This document shows, piece after piece, positions 23,803-31,865 of a DNA stretch of 64,000 bases. The translations under genes were made by a program, and so were the position numbers. The DNA comes from CBDIHH01 sp965279095. Lineage in GTDB: Bacteria; Pseudomonadota; Alphaproteobacteria; Caulobacterales; Caulobacteraceae. Below the pieces are notes generated by a model that had not been told where the DNA came from, did not search any database, and was given only the letters and a program-made list of their open reading frames with translations. The stretch lies in contig CBDIHH010000007.1 in NCBI GenBank assembly GCA_965279095.1, forward strand, positions 682,001 to 746,000, read 5' to 3'. How positions within the stretch are numbered: position 1 is the stretch's first letter; the number at the start of each line of letters is the position of its first letter.

Positions 23803-24285
23803 ATGGGCGGGAAGATCGACATCGATGCGGCGCCGACGCGCTTCGGAACCGGTTATCCGGCGCCCTATGACGCCCCCTGCTCTGGCCGCCGCCGCTGGAA
23901 GCTGGGCGACGCGGCGGGTCTGACCCAGTTCGGCGTCAACCTGCTGCGCCTGCCCCCCGGCCAGTGGTCGAGCCAGCGCCACTGGCACCTGGCCGAGGAC
24001 GAGTTTGTCTATGTGCTGGAGGGCGAGGTGGTGCTGGTCACCAACGCCGGCGAGGCAATCCTTCGCCCCGGCGACTGCGCCGGCTTCAAGGCCGGCAAGG
24101 CGGACGGCCACCACCTGCAGAACCGCTCCGACGCCGAGGCGGTGCTGCTGGAGGTGGGCAGCCGCCGGCCGGGCGAGGACGGGGCCGACTACCCGGACAT
24201 CGACCTGAAGATCGACGCGGGCGAGGCGCTCTATCGCCACAAGGACGGGACGCCGTATCCGGCGGACCGGGGCCGGTCGCGCTGA
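23803..24285 (+). CDS. Cupin-domain protein
   Basis: 160 aa. A single cupin barrel is visible: motif 1 RHWHLAEDEFVYVLEGEVVLV has candidate metal ligands His60, His62 and Glu66/67, and motif 2 GDCAGFKAGKADGHHLQN supplies His104. The C-terminal segment DYPDIDLKIDAGEALYRHKDGTPYP is typical of small cupins found as stand-alone proteins in alphaproteobacteria. Substrate is unknown. ATG 23803 is chosen by protein length; a GGAGGGC lies about 10 bp upstream. Convergent with dapD across a palindromic element. Confidence 0.85.
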   Translation: MGGKIDIDAAPTRFGTGYPAPYDAPCSGRRRWKLGDAAGLTQFGVNLLRLPPGQWSSQRHWHLAEDEFVYVLEGEVVLVTNAGEAILRPGDCAGFKAGKADGHHLQNRSDAEAVLLEVGSRRPGEDGADYPDIDLKIDAGEALYRHKDGTPYPADRGRSR

Positions 24286-24289
24286 CGAG

Positions 24290-24439
24290 CCCTCCCCCTC
24301 GATGGGGGAGGGTTGGGTGGGGGTGCGCGCGCGGCTTATCCGGACCAGGCGATTGAGGCGCCGCCGCCTCTCGCGTCATCCCCGTCTGCGTCAGCGCGCG
24401 CACCCTCATCCCTGCCCTTCTCCCATCGAGGGAGAAGGG
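24290..24439. repeat. Interrupted palindrome with purine/pyrimidine arms
   Basis: Left hairpin CCCTCCCCC-TCGAT-GGGGGAGGG (24290-24312), right hairpin CCCTTCTCCC-ATCGA-GGGAGAAGGG (24415-24439), and an outer complementary pair GGGTGCGCGCG / CGCGCGCACCC. It spans the gap between the convergent cupin gene and dapD. Its arms resemble the CTCCCCC palindromes in the 3281-3901 array. Confidence 0.85.
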
Positions 24440-24448
24440 TTCTAGCGG

Positions 24449-25288
24449 CTAATCCCGCAGCAGGTCGTTGACCGAGGTCTTCGAGCGGGTCTGGGCGTCG
24501 ACCTTCTTGACGATGACGGCGCAGTAGAGGCTCGGGCCGCCCTTGGGGTCGGGCAGGGCGCCGGGGACGACCACGGAATAGGGGGGCACCTTGCCGCGGT
24601 GGACCTCGCCGGTCTCGCGGTCGATGATCTTGGTGGAGGCGCTGAGATAGACCCCCATCGACAGCACGCTGCCCTGGCCGACGACGACGCCCTCGACCAC
24701 CTCGGAGCGGGCGCCGATGAAGCAGTCGTCCTCGATGATGGTGGGATTGGCCTGCAGGGGCTCCAGCACCCCGCCGATGCCGACGCCGCCCGACAGGTGC
24801 ACATTCTTGCCGATCTGGGCGCAGGAGCCGACGGTGACCCAGGTGTCGACCATGGTCCCCTCATCGACATAGGCGCCGATGTTGGTGAACGAGGGCATCA
24901 GGATGACGTTGCGGCCGACAAAGGCTCCGGCGCGCACGATCGAGCCCGGCACCGCGCGGAAGCCGGCGGCGGTGAACTCGTCGGCGCCCCAGTCGGCGAA
25001 CTTGTTGGGCACCTTGTCCCACCAGTGGCCGACGCCGGGCGAGCCCGGCCCGCCCCACATCACCGTATTGGCGTTGAGGCGGAAGGAGAGCAGCACCGCC
25101 TTCTTCAGCCACTGATGCACGGTCCAGTCGTCGCCGACCTTCTCAGCCACGCGGGCCTGGCCGGAATCCAGCAGGTCCAGGGCCTGGGTGACCGCGTCGC
25201 GCACATCGCCCTGGGTGGTGGCGCCAATCCCGTCCCGGGCGTCCCAGGCGGCTTCGATCTGGGCCTGCAGGCCGGCGCGGTCGGTCAT
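24449..25288 (-). CDS. dapD: 2,3,4,5-tetrahydropyridine-2,6-dicarboxylate N-succinyltransferase
   Basis: 279 aa. It adds succinyl from succinyl-CoA in DAP biosynthesis. N-terminal helical domain (MTDRAGLQAQIEAAWDAR), then a left-handed beta-helix of hexapeptide repeats with MPSFTNIGAYVDEGTMVDTW, GVGIGGVLEPLQANPTI and DCFIGARSEVVEGV. The ATG overlaps the stop of the HAD gene as ATGA. It is the last gene of the leftward run that begins at rpmH. Confidence 0.97.
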   Translation of the reverse strand: MTDRAGLQAQIEAAWDARDGIGATTQGDVRDAVTQALDLLDSGQARVAEKVGDDWTVHQWLKKAVLLSFRLNANTVMWGGPGSPGVGHWWDKVPNKFADWGADEFTAAGFRAVPGSIVRAGAFVGRNVILMPSFTNIGAYVDEGTMVDTWVTVGSCAQIGKNVHLSGGVGIGGVLEPLQANPTIIEDDCFIGARSEVVEGVVVGQGSVLSMGVYLSASTKIIDRETGEVHRGKVPPYSVVVPGALPDPKGGPSLYCAVIVKKVDAQTRSKTSVNDLLRD

Positions 25289-25950
25289 GGACGGGTCTCC
25301 TTGAGGCGGGCGGCGTCGAGGAACGACGCCAGGCCATGGGTGCGATAGTCGACGAAGGGCGCGGTGGAGGCGGCGGCGCGGGCCCCCACCATCACCGTGG
25401 TCATGCCGAGCTCGTGGGCCGGCTTCAGATTGATCTCGGTGTCCTCGAAGAAGGCGGTGGTCCGCGGGTCGACCCCGTGGTCCGAGATGATGCGCAGGAA
25501 GCCGGCCGGGTCGGGCTTGGGGGCGAAGTCGAACGACTTGATGTGGAAGACGTCGTCGAACAGGTGCGAGAGGCCCAGGTGTTTCATCACCCGCTCGGCG
25601 TGCACATCGTCGGCGTTGGTGAAGATCAGACGGCGGCCGGGCAGGCGCTCCAGCGCCGCGATCATCTCGGGATCGTGGGCCAGGGCGTCCAGGGACAGGT
25701 CGTGGAACAGGGCGTGGAATTCCGCCGGGTCGACGCCGTAGTCGAGCATCAGGCCGCGCATGGTCAGGCCGTGCTCCGCCAGGTAGCGCTTCTGCAGGGC
25801 ATAGGCGGCGTCGTGTTCCAGGTCCGAGACCTTGGCGACGAAGGCCGTCATGCGGGACTCGACCCCCGACATGAACCCCGCCTCGGCCGGGTAGAGGGTG
25901 TTGTCCAGGTCGAACAGCCAGGTGTCGATGTGCGACAGGTCTGCGCTCAC
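25285..25950 (-). CDS. HAD-superfamily phosphatase, SDT1/pyrimidine 5'-nucleotidase type
   Basis: 221 aa. Motif I is WLFDLDNTLYP (nucleophile Asp), motif II IFTNADD, motif III Lys in DFAPKPDPAGF and motif IV FFEDTEINLKPA, the order seen in yeast Sdt1-like pyrimidine nucleotidases. GTG at 25950 is chosen: it has GAGGAC just upstream, and the longer ATG start would translate part of a palindromic repeat. The ribosome site itself lies inside that repeat arm. Between argB and dapD; substrate not proven. Confidence 0.82.
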   Translation of the reverse strand: MSADLSHIDTWLFDLDNTLYPAEAGFMSGVESRMTAFVAKVSDLEHDAAYALQKRYLAEHGLTMRGLMLDYGVDPAEFHALFHDLSLDALAHDPEMIAALERLPGRRLIFTNADDVHAERVMKHLGLSHLFDDVFHIKSFDFAPKPDPAGFLRIISDHGVDPRTTAFFEDTEINLKPAHELGMTTVMVGARAAASTAPFVDYRTHGLASFLDAARLKETRP

Positions 25951-25955
25951 GTCCT

Positions 25956-26069
25956 CGTCCTTCGAGGCTCGCAAAGGGCTCGCGCCTCAGGATGAGGACG
26001 ACTGAGACGATCAGGACGAAAGCGCCCGTCCTCATCCTGAGGCGCCCGCGCAGCGGGCCTCGAAGGACG
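25956..26069. repeat. Interrupted palindrome, class CGTCCTTCGAGGC
   Basis: CGTCCTTCGAGGC (25956-25968) is matched by GCCTCGAAGGACG (26057-26069). Inner complementary segments GCGCCTCAGGATGAGGACG and CGTCCTCATCCTGAGGCGC add to the pairing. It lies between argB and the HAD gene, both on the minus strand, and provides sequence just upstream of the HAD start. Confidence 0.92.
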
Positions 26070-26083
26070 CAGCACGGTGGCGC

Positions 26084-26998
26084 TCATGGGCTGATCAGGG
26101 TGCCGGCGCCGAACTCGGAGAACAGCTCCACCAGCATGGCGTGCGGCCGGCGGCCGTCGATGATGACCACCCCCTCGACGCCCGACTCCACCGCGGCGAT
26201 GGCGGTCTCCAGCTTGGGGATCATGCCGCCGGTGGCCACCCCGTCGGCGATGGCCTTGCGCGCCGCCGGCACGGTCATCTCGCGGATCAGCTTGCCGTCC
26301 TTGTCCAGCACCCCGGTCACGTCGGTGAGCAGCAGCATCCGCTTGGCCCCGAGGGCCCCGGCCACCGCCCCGGCCACGGTGTCGGCGTTGATGTTGTAGG
26401 TGGAGCCGTCCTCGGACACGCCGATGGGCGCGATCACGGGCACATAGTCGTGCTCGGCATAGATCAGGGCCTCGATGATCTGCGGGTCGATGCGCTTGGG
26501 CTCGCCGACGAAGCCCAGGTCGACGATGCGCTCGACATTGCTCTGGGGGTCGCGGCGGGACTTCTTGGCCTTCTCCACCGTGATCATGCGGGCGTCCTTG
26601 CCCGACAGCCCCACCCCGCGCACGTCCGCCTCGGCGCCGGCCTGGTTGATGAAGTTGACGATCTCCTTGTTGATGGCGCCCGACAGCACCATCTCGGCGA
26701 CCTCCATGGTGGCCGCGTCGGTCACCCGCAGGCCGTCGATGAAGGTGGACTTCACCCCCGCCTTCTCGAGCATGCGGCTGATCTGCGGGCCGCCCCCGTG
26801 GACGATCACCGGGTGCACGCCCAGCAGCTTGAGCAGCACGCAATCGGCGGCGAACAGCTTGGCCACCTCGTCCTCGCCCATGGCGTGGCCGCCGTATTTG
26901 ATGACCACGATCTCGCGGTCGTAGATCTGGATGAAGGGCAGGGCCTCGGCCAGGGTCTTGGCCGTGGCCCAGCCGCCCTCTTCGTTGTCGTCGGTCAT
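26084..26998 (-). CDS. argB: Acetylglutamate kinase
   Basis: 304 aa. It phosphorylates N-acetylglutamate, the second step of arginine synthesis. Motifs: VVIKYGGHAMG (phosphate Lys), VIVHGGGPQISRML (substrate glycines), SGKDARMITVEK, and NINADTVAGAVAGALGAKRMLLLTDVTGVLDK (nucleotide site). An N-terminal helix of about 20 residues (TAKTLAEALPFIQIY) fits the arginine-sensitive hexameric class. It lies downstream of engB with a repeat-filled gap, and before the HAD gene. Confidence 0.97.
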   Translation of the reverse strand: MTDDNEEGGWATAKTLAEALPFIQIYDREIVVIKYGGHAMGEDEVAKLFAADCVLLKLLGVHPVIVHGGGPQISRMLEKAGVKSTFIDGLRVTDAATMEVAEMVLSGAINKEIVNFINQAGAEADVRGVGLSGKDARMITVEKAKKSRRDPQSNVERIVDLGFVGEPKRIDPQIIEALIYAEHDYVPVIAPIGVSEDGSTYNINADTVAGAVAGALGAKRMLLLTDVTGVLDKDGKLIREMTVPAARKAIADGVATGGMIPKLETAIAAVESGVEGVVIIDGRRPHAMLVELFSEFGAGTLISP

Positions 26999-27159
26999 AC
27001 GGCTCGCGGGTCCTGCAGGTCAGCGGTTCGGATAGCGGCTGAGGGCCCGCTTGTCACGGGCGCAGGCGGCCTCTCCGGCGCCGCGCGGAGCGCGGGAGGG
27101 GCGCGCCCTGGTCACTGGGGCGTCCTCCCGCCCCCCGGTCGAGATCGCAGAGAGCTTTT

Positions 27160-27322
27160 CTCTCCTGCCCCGCGCCGAAGGCGTGGGGAAGGGGGACCGC
27201 CCGCGAAGCGGGGGGTGGAAGGGGCAGCGCGACGGTTAGCCGGACAGGGCGGCGCCGCCCCCTCCACCCCCGCTCTGCGAGCGGCGGTCCCCCTCCCCCG
27301 CCCTGCGGTCGGGGGCGGAGAA
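27160..27322. repeat. Large interrupted palindrome, class GGGGGACCGC...GCGGTCCCCC
   Basis: The 335-bp gap between argB and engB holds no gene but this element. Its left arm (27160-27225) has CTGCCCCGCGCC and GGGGGACCGCCCGCGAAGCG; the right arm (27257-27322) has CCCCCTCCACCCCCGC and GGCGGTCCCCCTCCCCCGCC. The centre, CCGGACAGGGCGGCGCCGC, is nearly repeated at 46744-46763. The remainder of the gap (26999-27159) is GC-rich with no clear signal. Confidence 0.88.
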
Positions 27323-27333
27323 ACGCGACCATC

Positions 27334-27996
27334 TCACTCCGGCTGCGGGATCATCTCCACCGCCGCCAGGATTTCGGCGCGCAGGTCGCCCATGCCGGTT
27401 CCCTTTTCCGACGAGGTGGCGAGCACCCGGGGGAAGGCGGCGGGACGCTTGGCTATGGCGGCGGCGGTGCGGGCGACCAGGGCCTCGACCTCGGCCGGCT
27501 TGATCTTGTCCGACTTGGTCAGGACGATCTGGTAGGACACCGCCGACAGGTCCAGGGCGTCCATGGCCTCGGCGTCGGGCGCCTTGAGCCCGTGGCGGGC
27601 GTCGATCAGCAGATAGACCCGCTTAAGGTTGGCCCGGCCCATCAGATAGGCGCGCCCCAGGTTCTGGAACTTGGCCACCTCGGTCTTGGAGGCGCGGGCG
27701 AAGCCGTAGCCGGGCAGGTCGACCAGGCGCAGCACGTCGTCGAGGACGAAGAAGTTCACCTCGCGGGTGCGCCCCGGCTCATTGGACGCCCGCGCCAGGC
27801 CCTTGCGGCCGACCAGGCCGTTGATCAGGCTCGACTTGCCGACGTTGGAGCGGCCGGCGAAGGCCACCTCGGGCAGGTCCGCCTCGGGCAGCTGCTCGAT
27901 CTTGGCGCAGCCCATGAGGAAGGCAACGGGATGGGCGAACTGCACCCGCGCCCCCTCCAGGGTCTCCGCGTCGAAGACGGAGCCGGCGGCGGTCAA
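27334..27996 (-). CDS. engB: Ribosome-biogenesis GTPase EngB/YsxC
   Basis: About 220 aa. TRAFAC-class GTPase that helps late assembly of the 50S subunit. G1 is AGRSNVGKSSLIN, G3 DLPGYGFA, G4 TKSDK, with ASNEPGRTREVNFF as the G2 region. The best start is TTG at 27996, which overlaps the yidC stop (TTGA) and gives a normal N-terminus before QFAHPVAFLMGCA; no ATG fits. It is in the rpmH-rnpA-yidC-engB order common in bacteria. Confidence 0.94.
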   Translation of the reverse strand: MTAAGSVFDAETLEGARVQFAHPVAFLMGCAKIEQLPEADLPEVAFAGRSNVGKSSLINGLVGRKGLARASNEPGRTREVNFFVLDDVLRLVDLPGYGFARASKTEVAKFQNLGRAYLMGRANLKRVYLLIDARHGLKAPDAEAMDALDLSAVSYQIVLTKSDKIKPAEVEALVARTAAAIAKRPAAFPRVLATSSEKGTGMGDLRAEILAAVEMIPQPE

Positions 27997-29822
27997 CTGG
28001 GAGTCGCTGACGGCTTGGGCTTGCCGGTCAGCCGGGCGACGGCGTCGTCGATGGGGTTGTCGACCTTGAAGCGGCGCATGATCACATACTGCTGCATGAT
28101 CGACAGCAGGTTGTTCCACGACCAGTAGATCACCAGGCCCGCCGCCACGCCCGAGAGGGTGAAGGTGAGGATGATCGGGAAGAACTGGAAGATCTTCTGC
28201 TGGATCGGATCGATCCCCGCCGGCGGGCTCATGGCCTGCTGCAGCCACATGGTGAAGCCCATGATGATCGGCCAGATGCCGATGTGCAGGGGGCCATTGA
28301 GGAACTGGCCGATCATCGGTACCAGGGCGGGATCCCAGGGGATCAGGCCGAACAGGGTCCAGATCGACGTCGGATCCCGCGCCGACAGGTCGTGGATCCA
28401 GCCGTAGAAGGGCGCGTGCCGCATCTCGATGGTGACGGTGAGCACCTTGTAGAGCGAGTAGAAGACCGGGATCTGGATCAGCACCGGCAGGCAGCCCATG
28501 AAGGGATTGATCTTCTCCTTCGCATACAGGGCCATCATCTCCTGCTGCTGCTTGGCGGGATCCTTGTCGTTGCGCTTCTTTATCTTCTCCAGCTCGGGCT
28601 GGACCTTCTTCATCTTGGTCATCGACTCGTAGCTCTTGTTCGCCAGCGGGAAGAACAGGAGCTTGACGCAGACGGTCAGGGCCAGGATGGCGAGGCCGAA
28701 GTTGCCGATGTAGCGGAAGAAGAATTCCAGCACGTTGAAGATCGGCCGGGTGAAGAACGAGAAGTTGCCCCAGTCGACGGCGTCGTCGAAGCGGGCGATG
28801 CCTTGCGCCTTCTCATAGGCGCGCAGCACCGGGACGGTCTTGGCGCCGGCGAACAGGCGGGTGGTGGTGGAGGCCTGCATCCCGGGGGCGATGGTGCGCT
28901 CGGTCCCCACATAGTTGACGTCGTGCACGTCGATGGCGCCGGCCTGGGTCACCCGGTACTGGGCGCGCAGCTTCTCGCCTGCGGCGGGGACGATGGCGCC
29001 CAGCCAGTATTTGTCGGTGATGCCGAACCAGCCGCCCGTGGAGGCGGGCAGCACCAGCTCGCCCTCCTTCTTCCACTGCTTGTATTTCAGCAGCTTGAGC
29101 GCCTGCTTGCCGTCCGCCGGGAACACGCCGACGGCGCCCTCGTGGATGATCTGGTTCTTGCCCAGGTCCAGAGGCACGCCCTGGCGCTGCACCGAACCGT
29201 AGGGGGCCAGAGACACCGGCGCCGCGCCGCGGTTCACCACCGTGTCGGTGAGGGTGAACATGTAGCGGTTGTCCACGGCGATCTGGCGCACGAAGGACAG
29301 GCCGGCGCCGTTGTCGTAGGTCAGGGTCACGGGGCTGCCGGGCTTGAGCACCTGGCCCGGGGCGGCGGACCAGAGGCTGTTATGGCCGGGCAGGCCGGGG
29401 ACATTGGCCCCGGTCCAGCCGAACTCGGCGAAATAGGCGAACTCGGCGCCGTCGGGGCGGAACAGTTCGACCATGGGCGAGCGCGGGTCGATGGTCTGGC
29501 GGTAGTTCTTGAGGAACAGGTCGTCGATGCGCGCGCCCTTCAGGGCGATCGAGCCAGACAGCCAGGGGCTGTCCACGGCCACCCGCGGGCTGGCGGCGAG
29601 GGCCTGCTGACGGGCGACGAAGGCGCTGCCGGCTATCACCCCCGGCGCTCCGACGGTTCCGGGCGCGGCGCCCCCCTGGGCGATGGCGGCGGCCTGGGCG
29701 CGCTCGGCGGCCGCCTCCCGCTGCTTCTGGGCAGGCTGCAGCACCAGGAACTGGTAGCCCAGCAGGATGAACAGCGCGCAGACGATGAACAGGATCGTGT
29801 TGCGATTATTTTCGTTCGGCAT
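27993..29822 (-). CDS. yidC: Membrane protein insertase YidC/OxaI
   Basis: 609 aa, Gram-negative type. A first membrane helix (NTILFIVCALFILLGYQFLVL) is followed by a linker, then the large periplasmic P1 domain (about 60-350) and the conserved insertase core of five helices with KPIFNVLEFF-like RPIFNVLEFFFRYIGNFG, KSYESMTKMKKVQPELEKIK, PFMGCLPVLIQIPVFYSLYKVL and PLHIGIWPIIMGFTMWLQQ. It inserts and folds inner membrane proteins, including F0 subunit c. It overlaps rnpA by 17 bp upstream; yidD, usual between them, is missing. Confidence 0.98.
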   Translation of the reverse strand: MPNENNRNTILFIVCALFILLGYQFLVLQPAQKQREAAAERAQAAAIAQGGAAPGTVGAPGVIAGSAFVARQQALAASPRVAVDSPWLSGSIALKGARIDDLFLKNYRQTIDPRSPMVELFRPDGAEFAYFAEFGWTGANVPGLPGHNSLWSAAPGQVLKPGSPVTLTYDNGAGLSFVRQIAVDNRYMFTLTDTVVNRGAAPVSLAPYGSVQRQGVPLDLGKNQIIHEGAVGVFPADGKQALKLLKYKQWKKEGELVLPASTGGWFGITDKYWLGAIVPAAGEKLRAQYRVTQAGAIDVHDVNYVGTERTIAPGMQASTTTRLFAGAKTVPVLRAYEKAQGIARFDDAVDWGNFSFFTRPIFNVLEFFFRYIGNFGLAILALTVCVKLLFFPLANKSYESMTKMKKVQPELEKIKKRNDKDPAKQQQEMMALYAKEKINPFMGCLPVLIQIPVFYSLYKVLTVTIEMRHAPFYGWIHDLSARDPTSIWTLFGLIPWDPALVPMIGQFLNGPLHIGIWPIIMGFTMWLQQAMSPPAGIDPIQQKIFQFFPIILTFTLSGVAAGLVIYWSWNNLLSIMQQYVIMRRFKVDNPIDDAVARLTGKPKPSATPS

Positions 29823-30276
29823 GGGCGCTTTGCTGTGGGGCTGACGTCAGGCCGCTGCGGGCGGCGGGCTGGGCGTGGGCTATGGCGCGCTGCCCGTCGG
29901 GCTCGTCGGCGCGGGCATTGGGCGCGAGGCTTATCAGCGCGCTTTTGATATCGTCAAGCAGACGCGCCCACGGACGGGCGGTCGTGCCGCCGCGGGCGAT
30001 GAAGACATAGTCCATGCCGATGCGGCCGAACCGGGGCAGGAGCAGCCGGGCGGCCTCGCGCAGACGGCGTTTGGCGCGATTGCGAACCACCGCGCCGCCG
30101 ATCTTGCGGGTGGCGGTGAAGCCGACCCGGGCCATGGCCTGTCCTGGGCGGGCGAGGGACTGGACCACCACGGCGCCCTTGGCGACCGAGCGGCCCCGTT
30201 GGGCGGCCAGGAAATCGGGCCGCCTGCGGATATGGGCTATGGGAAACGGGACGGGGTCGCCGGGGACAGGGTCCAT
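29806..30276 (-). CDS. rnpA: Ribonuclease P protein component
   Basis: 156 aa. Protein cofactor of RNase P for 5' maturation of tRNA. The basic RNA-binding signature RNRAKRRLREAARLLLP and RVGFTATRKIGGAVVRN are clear. It is longer than typical (about 115-130 aa), with a roughly 45-residue C-terminal extension rich in Ala, Gln and Arg that runs into the yidC start. It sits 54 bp downstream of rpmH. Confidence 0.94.
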   Translation of the reverse strand: MDPVPGDPVPFPIAHIRRRPDFLAAQRGRSVAKGAVVVQSLARPGQAMARVGFTATRKIGGAVVRNRAKRRLREAARLLLPRFGRIGMDYVFIARGGTTARPWARLLDDIKSALISLAPNARADEPDGQRAIAHAQPAARSGLTSAPQQSAHAERK

Positions 30277-30330
30277 CGTGCTTGATCCCGCCTCAGGGGC
30301 CCTCCCCGGGGGCGAAGAACGCCGTGCGGT

Positions 30331-30465
30331 CTAGGCCGACAGCTTCTTGCGGCCCTGCGAGCGGCGGCGGGCGATGATCTTGCGGCCGTTCTTGGTCGAC
30401 ATGCGCAGGCGGAAGCCGTGACGGCGCGCACGCACGAGTTTGCTGGGCTGGTAGGTGCGCTTCAC
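30331..30465 (-). CDS. rpmH: 50S ribosomal protein L34
   Basis: 44 aa. The whole sequence matches L34: KRTYQPSKLVRARRHGFRLR, STKNGRKIIARRR, KGRKKLSA-like QGRKKLSA. It starts with GTG at 30465; GGAG is present about 11 nt upstream. First gene of the leftward rpmH-rnpA-yidC-engB-argB-HAD-dapD run. Confidence 0.97.
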   Translation of the reverse strand: MKRTYQPSKLVRARRHGFRLRMSTKNGRKIIARRRSQGRKKLSA

Positions 30466-30531
30466 GGGACAGGCTCCGGACGTCAGACGTGGGCTCCGCG
30501 CCAAGAAGCTCAGGGCGCAGATGAGCGCGGG

Positions 30532-30560
30532 TCGATACGGGATGGGGGCCGCCGTGTCAA
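30532..30560 (-). promoter_or_regulatory. Candidate sigma-70-type promoter of rpmH operon
   Basis: On the minus strand a perfect TTGACA (30555-30560) precedes TATCGA (30532-30537) with 17 bp between, placing transcription start about 60 bp before rpmH. The -35 is strong, the -10 only partial. Confidence 0.5.
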
Positions 30561-30582
30561 CCAAAGCGACGGCCGCCGCGGC

Positions 30583-31041
30583 CTAGAGGGCGCCGGCCGA
30601 GCCCTCCGGGCAAGCCGCCACGCAGCGGCTCCAGGCGCTGTTGCAGTCGCCGCCGTCTCCCGCCAGGCAGACATACTGGTCGCGCGAGCAGCCGGTGCGG
30701 CACTGGGCGCCGCCGACGCTGGAGGGGCCGTCCCACCCGCGCACCCGGGGAACCGGGGGCTGGGACAGGTTGGGCGACATCAGGCCCAGGTCGCGCGGGC
30801 GGCCGGGGGCGACGCGGGGCGGCGGCGTCACCGGCGCGGTAGGGGCGGTCGGCGCCTGGGTCGCGCGGATCCCTGCCGGCGGGGCGGCGCCGCGCAGGCC
30901 CTCGCCGGCGACGGGGGCTTTGCGCCGGGGCGGTTCCGGGGCCTTGTATTCCGCTGGCGGCGCGCCGGCGGCCAGGGCCACGGGGGCGCTCAGGGTGATC
31001 GCCAGCAGGGCGATGAGCCCCAGGCGGCGCCGGCCGATCAT
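30583..31041 (-). CDS. Secreted Cys-rich protein of unknown function
   Basis: 152 aa. A Sec signal peptide (RRRLGLIALLAITLSAPVALAAG, cleavage about 25) is followed by a Pro/Ala/Arg-rich linker (about 30-110). The C-terminal 40 residues have six cysteines in the order CRTGC, QYVC, GDC, RC, AAC, consistent with three disulfides in the periplasm. I do not recognise a family with known function. The ATG overlaps the stop of the DUF72 gene as ATGA, so it is the third gene of the tetR-led operon. Confidence 0.75.
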   Translation of the reverse strand: MIGRRRLGLIALLAITLSAPVALAAGAPPAEYKAPEPPRRKAPVAGEGLRGAAPPAGIRATQAPTAPTAPVTPPPRVAPGRPRDLGLMSPNLSQPPVPRVRGWDGPSSVGGAQCRTGCSRDQYVCLAGDGGDCNSAWSRCVAACPEGSAGAL

Positions 31042-31865
31042 GGGGCGACACCGGCCGGGCGGCCGCCGGTGCGCGCGATCAGGGCCTCGGCCGCCGCCGG
31101 GGCCCGGACCTTGCCCTCGTGGATCACGAAGGCGAAGACGTCCCGCGGCCGGCGCTCCCCGGGCTTGTCCGGGATCACGCAGGGCAGGTCGGCGGGCGCG
31201 CCGCCGGCCGCCCAGGCCTGCAACCGGCCCGCCCAGGCGTCGAGGTCGGCGGGGGGGTAGCCGGTGTCGATGGCGTCGGCGCCGCGCTGCAGGCGGCAGT
31301 AGACGAAGTCGGCGGTCAGGTCGGGGATCGCCGCATAGCTGTCGTGGTCGGCGTAGACGATGCCGACGCCCCGCTCCCGCGCCAGGGCCACGAACCGCGG
31401 CTCCAGGAAGCTGGGGTGGCGGGCCTCGATCACATGGCGCAGGGCCAGGCCGTCGTGGCTGGGAGGCAGCAGGTCCATGAAGGCGGCGATGTCGTCGGGG
31501 TCGAACGTCTTGGTGGCCGCCAGCTGCCACAGCAGCGGGCCGAGGCGGTCCCCCAGCAGGCTCACGCCGGAGGCCAGGAACCGCCCGATCGACTCCCCAG
31601 CGTCGGCGAGGACCCGGCGGTTGGTGGCGTAGCGCGGCCCCTTCAGGGTGAAGACGAAGCCCTCCGGCGTCTCGTCGCGCCACTTGCGGAAGCTCTCAGG
31701 CTTCTGGCTGCCGTAGAAGGTGCCGTTGATCTCGATGGCGGTCAGGCGCCGGCTGGCGAAGTGGAGCTCCTTCGCCTGGGCCAGGCCCTGGGGATAGAAG
31801 ACCCCTCGCCAGGGGGCAAAGGTCCAGCCGCCGACGCCGATGTGGATCCGGCCGGGCGGACTCAT
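31038..31865 (-). CDS. DUF72 domain protein (YecE-like)
   Basis: 275 aa. DUF72/YecE family, a TIM-barrel-like fold of unknown function: IHIGVGGWTFAPWRGVFYP at the N-terminus, LTAIEINGTFYGSQKPESFRKW, and a C-terminal VYCRLQRGADAIDTGY region that normally carries YxRxHG-like residues. The start at 31865 overlaps the tetR stop (ATGA). The coupling to a TetR regulator and a secreted Cys-rich protein is the only functional hint. Confidence 0.85.
   Translation of the reverse strand: MSPPGRIHIGVGGWTFAPWRGVFYPQGLAQAKELHFASRRLTAIEINGTFYGSQKPESFRKWRDETPEGFVFTLKGPRYATNRRVLADAGESIGRFLASGVSLLGDRLGPLLWQLAATKTFDPDDIAAFMDLLPPSHDGLALRHVIEARHPSFLEPRFVALARERGVGIVYADHDSYAAIPDLTADFVYCRLQRGADAIDTGYPPADLDAWAGRLQAWAAGGAPADLPCVIPDKPGERRPRDVFAFVIHEGKVRAPAAAEALIARTGGRPAGVAP

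Noticed and set aside
27000..27333. Small gene between argB and engB
   Set aside because: All short frames lie in the palindrome or GC-rich sequence and have no start signal or family pattern.
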